DNA of 64,000 bases from Streptomyces phaeolivaceus. GTDB lineage: Bacteria; Actinomycetota; Actinomycetes; Streptomycetales; Streptomycetaceae. The stretch lies in the NCBI RefSeq assembly GCF_009184865.1, contig NZ_CP045096.1, positions 6,758,001 to 6,822,000 of the forward strand. Direction: 5' to 3'. The notes under the pieces were generated by a model, which worked only from the letters and a program-made list of their open reading frames with translations, did not search any database and was not told where the DNA came from. The position numbers were made by a program, and so were the translations under genes. Below, in pieces: positions 57,665 through 64,000 of the stretch (its first letter is position 1; each line of letters opens with the position of its first letter).

Positions 57665-57679
57665 GCTACGCGCGTAGAC
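57665..57679 (+). promoter_or_regulatory. Operator candidate with TACGCGCGTA palindrome before the ABC operon
   Basis: GCTACGCGCGTAGAC contains the perfect palindrome TACGCGCGTA (57667-57676). Its reverse complement starts GTCTACGCGCGT, matching the sites before both lipoprotein genes. It lies just in front of the ATPase gene, in a position suited to repression. Confidence 0.75.
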
Positions 57680-57753
57680 GACCCCCTTTCCCAGGAGAGT
57701 GCGCCATCAACGCGTCCAGCAGCCCTCCGGCCGACGCGGCGGTCAACGACACG

Positions 57754-59336
<1,583 letters not shown>

Positions 59337-59337
<1 letters not shown>

Positions 59338-60473
59338 TGAAGAAGTTCGACAAGGAGCGGGTGCTCCTCGCCGTCGCCGGCCCGGTCCTCGCGCTCGCCG
59401 TGGCCTTCGCCCTCACCGCGATCGTGCTGCTCGCCTCCGGCAAGAACCCGGTCGAGCCGTTCACGATCATGTTCGAGCAGGCCACGTTCTCCGACATCCA
59501 GGTCCGGATCATCAACCAGGCCTCGCTGTACTACGTCGCGGCCCTCGCGGTGGCCATCGGCTTCCGGATGAACCTGTTCAACATCGGTGTCGACGGCCAG
59601 TACCTCCTCGGGGCCATGATCACCGCGATCGTCGGCGCCCATGTCGACCTGCCCGCGGTCCTGCAGATCCCGCTGCTGATGCTCACCGCGATCCTCACCG
59701 GCGCCTTCTGGGCCGGCATCGTCGGTGTCCTCAAGGTCACCCGGGGCGTCAGCGAGGTCGTCGCCTCGATCATGCTGAACGCGATCGCCACCTCCGTCAT
59801 CGGCTACCTCTGGCTGCCGAACGTCTTCGGCGTCAAGGTCGGCAACAACAACACCACCGGCGAGATGGCCGAGTCCGGCTGGGTCCCCGGCATCGACATG
59901 GGCAAGGCCGGCGAGATCTACGGCCTGGTCCTGCTCGCCGTCCTCCTCGGCATCGGCTACTGGATCGTCATCAACCGCACCCGCTTCGGCTTCGACCTGC
60001 GCGCCTCCGGCGCCTCGGAGTCGGCCGCCGCGGCCAGCGGTGTCGACCCCAAGCGCATGATCCTCACCGCCATGCTGATCTCCGGCGGTGTCGCGGGCCT
60101 CGCGGGCCTGCCGATCCTCCTCGGCGACACCCACACGTACAGCCTCAACTTCCCCACCGGCATCGGCTTCCTCGGTATCGGCATCGCCCTCCTCGGCCGT
60201 AACGGCCCCGTCGGCATCGCCTTCGCCGCCCTGCTGTGGGCCTGGCTCGACAAGGCCTCCCCGGAGCTGGACTTCCACGGCTACGACAAGGAGATCGCGG
60301 TCATCATGCAGGGCCTGATCGTGCTCTCGGTCGTCGTCTCCTACGAGACCGTGCGCGAGTGGGGTCTGCGCCGCCAGCAGCGCCGGGTCGGCGCCGAACT
60401 GGCCGCCGGGCATGTCCTCGGCGCGGACGCCTCCGACAACAACGACGTCAAGAAGGAGGTGTCGGGCCGATGA
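59337..60473 (+). CDS. Nucleoside ABC transporter permease 1
   Basis: 378 residues, about 9 helices of the branched-chain-type (BPD_transp_2) permease family: LAVAGPVLALAVAFALTAIV, FRMNLFNIGVDGQYLLGAMI, GVSEVVASIMLNAIATSVIG YLWL with the conserved coupling segment, RFGFDLRASGASESAAAASG and GIGFLGIGIALLGRNGPVGI. The C-terminus is polar (ADASDNNDVKKEVSGR). Pairs with the next gene to form the membrane channel. Overlaps that gene by 4 bases (ATGA) and is coupled to the ATPase gene (TGATGA). Confidence 0.95.
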
Positions 60474-61744
60474 CCACGAGCACCACCGCGACCGACCTCA
60501 ACCAGCCCTCGCTGGAGCCGACCGCCCCGACCGGCCGCAAGCTGTCGCTGCCCGTGCTGCTGCTGGTCATCTCCGGCGTCCTGGCACTCACCTCGATCGT
60601 CCGCATCATCACCGGCGCCGACGGCATCACCAACGTCAGCCAGATGTCCACCGCGCTGGAACTGGCCGTCCCGATCGGCCTCGCCGGTCTCGGCGGTCTG
60701 TGGGCCGAGCGCGCGGGCGTCGTCAACATCGGCCTCGAAGGCATGATGATCCTCGGCACCTGGTTCGGCGCCTGGGCCGGTTTCCAGTACGGCCCCTGGA
60801 CCGGTGTCCTGGTCGGCATCGCCGGCGGCGCCCTCGGCGGTCTGCTGCACGCCTTCGTCACCGTCACCTTCAACGTCAACCACATCGTCTCCGGTGTGGC
60901 CATCAACATCCTCGCCCTCGGCGCCACCCGCTATCTCGCCCCCCTCGCCTTCGAGGGCCACCAGGGCGGCTCCGCCAAGCAGTCCCCGCCCGTCGACTCC
61001 CTCGGCGACTTCACCGTCCCCGGCCTGTCGGACGCGCTCCAGACCCTCAACGAGAAGGGCTGGTTCTTCGTCTCCGACCTCGCCGGCCTGCTCGGCGGCC
61101 TGGTCACCAACGTCTCCTGGCTGACCCTCGTCGCCGTCGCCCTGATCCCCGCCACCTGGTGGATCCTGTGGCGCACCGCCTTCGGTCTGCGGCTGCGCTC
61201 CTGCGGTGAGAACCCGGTCGCCGCCGAGTCCCTCGGCGTCAACGTCTACAAGTACAAGTACCTCGCCGTGATCATCTCCGGCGGACTGGCCGGCCTCGGC
61301 GGCGCCTTCCTCTCCATCGTCGCCAACCCCTTCTACCTGGAGGGCCAGACCAGCGGACGCGGCTACATCGGCCTCGCCGCGATGATCTTCGGCAACTGGA
61401 TGCCGGGCGGACTCGCCCTCGGCGCCGGCCTCTTCGGCTACACCGACAGCCTCAACCTGCGCGGCGGCTCCGAGAACGTCCACGCCCTGCTGCTCCTCGG
61501 CGCCCTGCTGCTGATCATCGGAGCGATCTGGCAGGCCGTCCGCAAGAAGTACGTGGCCGCCGCGATCACCTTCGTCATCGGCGCCCTGGTCTTCACCTGG
61601 TACGCGACCACCAACGAGGTCCCCAACCAGGTCGTCGCCGCCACGCCGTACGTCATCACCCTGATCGTCCTCGCGCTCTCCGCCCAACGCCTGCGCATGC
61701 CGAAGGCGGACGGACTGCCGTACCGGAAGGGCCAGGGCAAGTGA
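60470..61744 (+). CDS. Nucleoside ABC transporter permease 2
   Basis: 424 residues, about 10 helices. GLWAERAGVVNIGLEGMMIL GTWFGAW is the family hallmark, then HAFVTVTFNVNHIVSGVAIN ILALG, FGLRLRSCGENPVAAESLGV with the EAA-like coupling helix, and GRGYIGLAAMIFGNWMPGGL. Forms the permease heterodimer with the previous product. ATG 60470 has AAGGAGGT at 60453-60460. It overlaps the cytidine deaminase start by 4 bases (GTGA), joining uptake and catabolism in one message. Confidence 0.95.
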   Translation: MTTSTTATDLNQPSLEPTAPTGRKLSLPVLLLVISGVLALTSIVRIITGADGITNVSQMSTALELAVPIGLAGLGGLWAERAGVVNIGLEGMMILGTWFGAWAGFQYGPWTGVLVGIAGGALGGLLHAFVTVTFNVNHIVSGVAINILALGATRYLAPLAFEGHQGGSAKQSPPVDSLGDFTVPGLSDALQTLNEKGWFFVSDLAGLLGGLVTNVSWLTLVAVALIPATWWILWRTAFGLRLRSCGENPVAAESLGVNVYKYKYLAVIISGGLAGLGGAFLSIVANPFYLEGQTSGRGYIGLAAMIFGNWMPGGLALGAGLFGYTDSLNLRGGSENVHALLLLGALLLIIGAIWQAVRKKYVAAAITFVIGALVFTWYATTNEVPNQVVAATPYVITLIVLALSAQRLRMPKADGLPYRKGQGK

Positions 61745-62154
61745 CCGCCGTCCGGGCCGCCGCCGCGGACGTCGACTGGGAGAAGCTGCGGTCGGTGGCC
61801 CGGGACGCCATGTCCCGGGCGTACGCCCCGTACTCCGGCTACCCGGTCGGGGTGGCCGCCCTCGTCGACGACGGCCGAATCGTCTCCGGCTGCAACGTCG
61901 AGAACGCCAGTTACGGCCTCGGTCTGTGCGCGGAGTGCGGTCTGGTCTCGGCGCTGCAGAACAGCGGCGGCGGCCGGCTCACCCACTTCACCTGTGTGGA
62001 CGGCAAGGGCGACATCCTCGTCCCGTGCGGTCGCTGCCGTCAGCTCCTCCACGAGTTCGGCGGCCCGGACCTCCTGCTGGAGACCCCGGCGGGAATCCTG
62101 CCCCTCTCGGAGATGCTGCCCCAGGCCTTCGGCCCGGACCATCTCACCAAGTGA
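61741..62154 (+). CDS. cdd: Cytidine deaminase
   Basis: Deaminates cytidine and deoxycytidine to uridine and deoxyuridine with a zinc-bound water. Zinc and catalytic residues: SGCNVENASYGLGLCAECGL (the C-A-E motif with the proton-shuttling Glu) and VPCGRCRQLLHEFG (C-x2-C). 137 residues, typical of the small homotetrameric form. GTG start overlapping the permease stop. Its substrates are delivered by the transporter, and the products are cleaved further by the phosphorylase encoded next. Confidence 0.95.
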   Translation: MTAVRAAAADVDWEKLRSVARDAMSRAYAPYSGYPVGVAALVDDGRIVSGCNVENASYGLGLCAECGLVSALQNSGGGRLTHFTCVDGKGDILVPCGRCRQLLHEFGGPDLLLETPAGILPLSEMLPQAFGPDHLTK

Positions 62155-62159
62155 CTCCC

Positions 62160-62197
62160 GTGCGGCCCCTCCTGACGAACGGTCGGAGGGGCCGCAC
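62160..62197 (+). terminator. Hairpin between cdd and the thymidine phosphorylase gene
   Basis: GTGCGGCCCCTCC (62160-62172) and GGAGGGGCCGCAC (62185-62197) form a perfect 13-bp stem with a 12-base loop. It would reduce, or set the level of, readthrough into deoA; no separate promoter is obvious in the remaining 26 bases. Confidence 0.7.
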
Positions 62198-62223
62198 GCT
62201 TTCGGACCCTGGAAAGGAACGCC

Positions 62224-63525
62224 ATGACCTCTCTGCCGTCTTTGTCGATGGACGCCGTCTCCGTCATCCGCACCAAGCGGGACCGCGGTGAACTCAGTGA
62301 CGAGCAGATCGACTGGGTCATCGACGCGTACACCCGCGGCGAGGTCGCCGACTACCAGATGGCCGCCCTCAACATGGCGATCCTCCTCAACGGCATGGAC
62401 CGCCGCGAGATCGCCCGCTGGACGGCCGCGATGATCGCCTCCGGCGAGCGCATGGACTTCTCGTCCCTGTCCCGCCCCACCGCCGACAAGCACTCCACCG
62501 GCGGCGTCGGCGACAAGATCACCCTCCCCCTCGCCCCCCTGGTCGCGGCCTGCGGCGCGGCCGTCCCCCAGCTCTCCGGCCGGGGCCTCGGCCACACCGG
62601 CGGCACCCTCGACAAGCTGGAGTCCATCCCCGGCTGGCGGGCGCTGCTGTCGAACGAGGAGATGCTGAACGTCCTGGACGAGGTGGGCGCGGTGATCTGC
62701 GCGGCGGGCGACGGCCTGGCCCCGGCCGACAAGAAGCTCTACGCCCTGCGGGACGTCACGGGCACCGTGGAAACCATCCCCCTGATCGCCTCCTCGATCA
62801 TGTCGAAGAAGATCGCCGAGGGTACGGGCTCCCTGGTCCTGGACGTGAAGGTGGGCAGCGGGGCCTTCATGAAGACGCTGGAGGACGCGCGGGAACTGGC
62901 GTCCACGATGGTCGGCCTCGGCACCGACCACGGCGTCAAGACGGTCGCCCTCCTGACGGACATGTCGACCCCCCTCGGCCTCACCGCCGGCAACGCGCTG
63001 GAGGTCCGCGAGTCGGTCGAGGTCCTGGCGGGCGGCGGCCCGGCGGACGTCGTGGAACTGACGATCGCGCTGGCCCGGGAGATGCTCGACGCCGCCGGGG
63101 TGAAGGACGCCGACCCGGCGAAGGCCCTGGCCGACGGCTCGGCGATGGACGCCTGGCGCCGCATGATCGCGGCCCAGGGCGGCGACCCCGACGCCGCGCT
63201 CCCGACCTCCCGCGAGCAGCACGTGGTGAAGGCGACCGCCTCGGGCGTCCTGACCCGCCTGGACGCCTACGACATCGGTATCGCCGCCTGGCGGCTCGGC
63301 GCCGGACGCGCCCGCAAGGAGGACCCGGTGCAGGCCGCCGCGGGCGTCGAGATGCACGCCAAGCCCGGCGACACGGTGACCGAGGGCCAGCCCCTGCTGA
63401 CCCTGCACACCGACACTCCCGAGCGCTTCGGCTACGCCCTGGAGGCGGTGGAGGGCTCGTACGACATCGCGGCCCCGGGCACGGCGTTCAGCGCGACCCC
63501 GATCGTGCTGGACCGGATCTCCTGA
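62224..63525 (+). CDS. deoA: Thymidine phosphorylase
   Basis: Phosphorolysis of thymidine and deoxyuridine to base plus deoxyribose 1-phosphate. 433 residues. Family motifs: ELSDEQIDWVIDAYTRGEVA DYQMAALNMAI, KHSTGGVGDKITLPLAPLVA with the phosphate-binding loop, LSGRGLGHTGGTLDKLESIP G, SSIMSKKIAEGTGSLVLDVK VGSGAFM, and a C-terminal lipoyl-like barrel (EMHAKPGDTVTEGQPLLTLH). GGAAAGGAA precedes the ATG. It continues the pathway of the preceding genes. Confidence 0.96.
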   Translation: MTSLPSLSMDAVSVIRTKRDRGELSDEQIDWVIDAYTRGEVADYQMAALNMAILLNGMDRREIARWTAAMIASGERMDFSSLSRPTADKHSTGGVGDKITLPLAPLVAACGAAVPQLSGRGLGHTGGTLDKLESIPGWRALLSNEEMLNVLDEVGAVICAAGDGLAPADKKLYALRDVTGTVETIPLIASSIMSKKIAEGTGSLVLDVKVGSGAFMKTLEDARELASTMVGLGTDHGVKTVALLTDMSTPLGLTAGNALEVRESVEVLAGGGPADVVELTIALAREMLDAAGVKDADPAKALADGSAMDAWRRMIAAQGGDPDAALPTSREQHVVKATASGVLTRLDAYDIGIAAWRLGAGRARKEDPVQAAAGVEMHAKPGDTVTEGQPLLTLHTDTPERFGYALEAVEGSYDIAAPGTAFSATPIVLDRIS

Positions 63526-63540
63526 GGCACGGCCGCGCGG

Positions 63541-63564
63541 CTGCCCGGACGTGTGTCCGGGCAG
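63541..63564 (+). terminator. Terminator after the thymidine phosphorylase gene
   Basis: CTGCCCGGAC (63541-63550), loop GTGT, GTCCGGGCAG (63555-63564): a perfect 10-bp stem 15 bases after the stop. Confidence 0.85.
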
Positions 63565-63612
63565 CTCATGGCGGCTCACGGCGGGTGTGGTCGCCCTCAC
63601 GGGTGCGTCGCG

Positions 63613-64000
63613 ATGAGTTCCGGTATCCCGCCCGGTCTACAGATCGTGGACGCGACGACACCCGCCGTACTCGTGCTGCCAGGCCCCGTGACCCGGGACG
63701 AGGTGCCTGGGCTCTGTGCCGAGGTACGCGCGAGACTGGAGGGGACCGGGGGCCGGCCCGGCGGAGGGGTACTGGTCTGCGATGTCGCCGGTATCGGCCC
63801 ACCGGGCCTGGCCGCCGTCGACGTACTGGCCCGGTTGCAGCTCGCCGCGCGGCGGGCCGGGGGCCGGATACGGCTGCGGGACCCCGACCCGGCGCTGAGC
63901 GCGCTACTGGGCTTCGTCGGGCTTGCCTTCGATGTGGAGGGGCAGGCCGAAGAGGGGGAACCAGCGGGCGGTGTCGAGGAAGCAGTGGAATCCGGCGATC
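63613..64000 (+). CDS. STAS-domain (anti-sigma factor antagonist-like) protein, partial
   Basis: Runs off the right edge. Reads MSSGIPPGLQIVDATTPAVL, then VLPGPVTRDEVPGLCAEVRA, VLVCDVAGIGPPGLAAVDVL ARLQLAARRAGGRIRLRDPD and ALSALLGFVGLAFDVEGQAE. This is the SpoIIAA/STAS layout: C-D-V-A with the loop where Ser/Thr phosphorylation normally occurs. Here that position reads D-V-A-G-I-G-P-P-G-L, with no Ser/Thr directly after the D, so phospho-switching may be lost. The Glu/Gly-rich tail is common in the Streptomyces group. Confidence 0.8.
   Translation, partial: MSSGIPPGLQIVDATTPAVLVLPGPVTRDEVPGLCAEVRARLEGTGGRPGGGVLVCDVAGIGPPGLAAVDVLARLQLAARRAGGRIRLRDPDPALSALLGFVGLAFDVEGQAEEGEPAGGVEEAVESGD
63904..64000 (-). 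CDS. Possible 3' end of a convergent gene (partial)
   Basis: On the minus strand the last 97 bases of the window encode IAGFHCFLDTARWFPLFGLP followed by LHIEGKPDEAQ and a stop at 63904. The peptide looks protein-like, but the region is antisense to the STAS frame and only 31 codons are visible. No family is recognised. Confidence 0.35.
   Translation of the reverse strand, partial: IAGFHCFLDTARWFPLFGLPLHIEGKPDEAQ

Overview
The window is a stretch of high-GC actinobacterial chromosome. Codon use, the long antisense open frames, GTG starts and gene order all point to a Streptomyces. From memory, the order matches the S. coelicolor core region of about SCO4846 to SCO4891; no search was run. No rRNA, tRNA or CRISPR array was seen.

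Layout. 1-1.8 kb: end of a YihY/BrkB membrane protein and a D-Ala-D-Ala carboxypeptidase. 1.77-8.67 kb: a small integrated element. Its phiBT1-type serine integrase has split a SCO4848-like membrane-protein gene, and both att junctions can be read. The element holds an IS5-family insertion sequence with a passenger gene, decayed genes, an XRE/TPR regulator with small partners and, next to attR, an intact divergent homologue of the gene it split. 8.7-20 kb: metallophosphoesterase, peptide-binding protein, anti-sigma-like ATPase, a two-component system facing a beheaded MMPL transporter, a Uma2 protein, and a membrane protein/DCC/TetR operon with paired palindromic operators. 20-31 kb: secreted protein, DsbA-like lipoprotein, TM2 and DUF2752 proteins, sdhCDAB, OHCU decarboxylase and a GH20 hexosaminidase. 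32.9-37.2 kb: two tandem, related pairs of ECF sigma factor and membrane partner. 37.5-41 kb: L,D-transpeptidase, acyl-CoA mutase without a B12 domain, and a TetR beside the stub of a flavin monooxygenase.

41.3-51 kb: a cell-wall glycan locus (methyltransferase, acyltransferase, polysialyltransferase-like enzymes, GT2, CMP-sugar synthetase fused to a phosphatase, NeuB). It corresponds to the teichulosonic (poly-Kdn) acid locus known from S. coelicolor. 51-53.4 kb: an LtrA-family protein, then about 1.1 kb of non-coding DNA holding a 120-bp MITE-like element. 53.4-64 kb: an M20 amidohydrolase and a nucleoside uptake and salvage locus: two BMP lipoproteins, ABC ATPase, two permeases, cytidine deaminase and thymidine phosphorylase. 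A shared TACGCGCGT motif precedes its three transcription units. A STAS-domain gene runs off the end.

How the parts relate: the salvage locus imports nucleosides and breaks them down. The glycan locus makes, activates, polymerises and decorates a nonulosonic acid polymer. The integrated element interrupts a coupled gene pair (SCO4848-like/metallophosphoesterase) yet carries its own version of the broken gene. Conserved palindromic repeats sit at the 3' ends of several genes.
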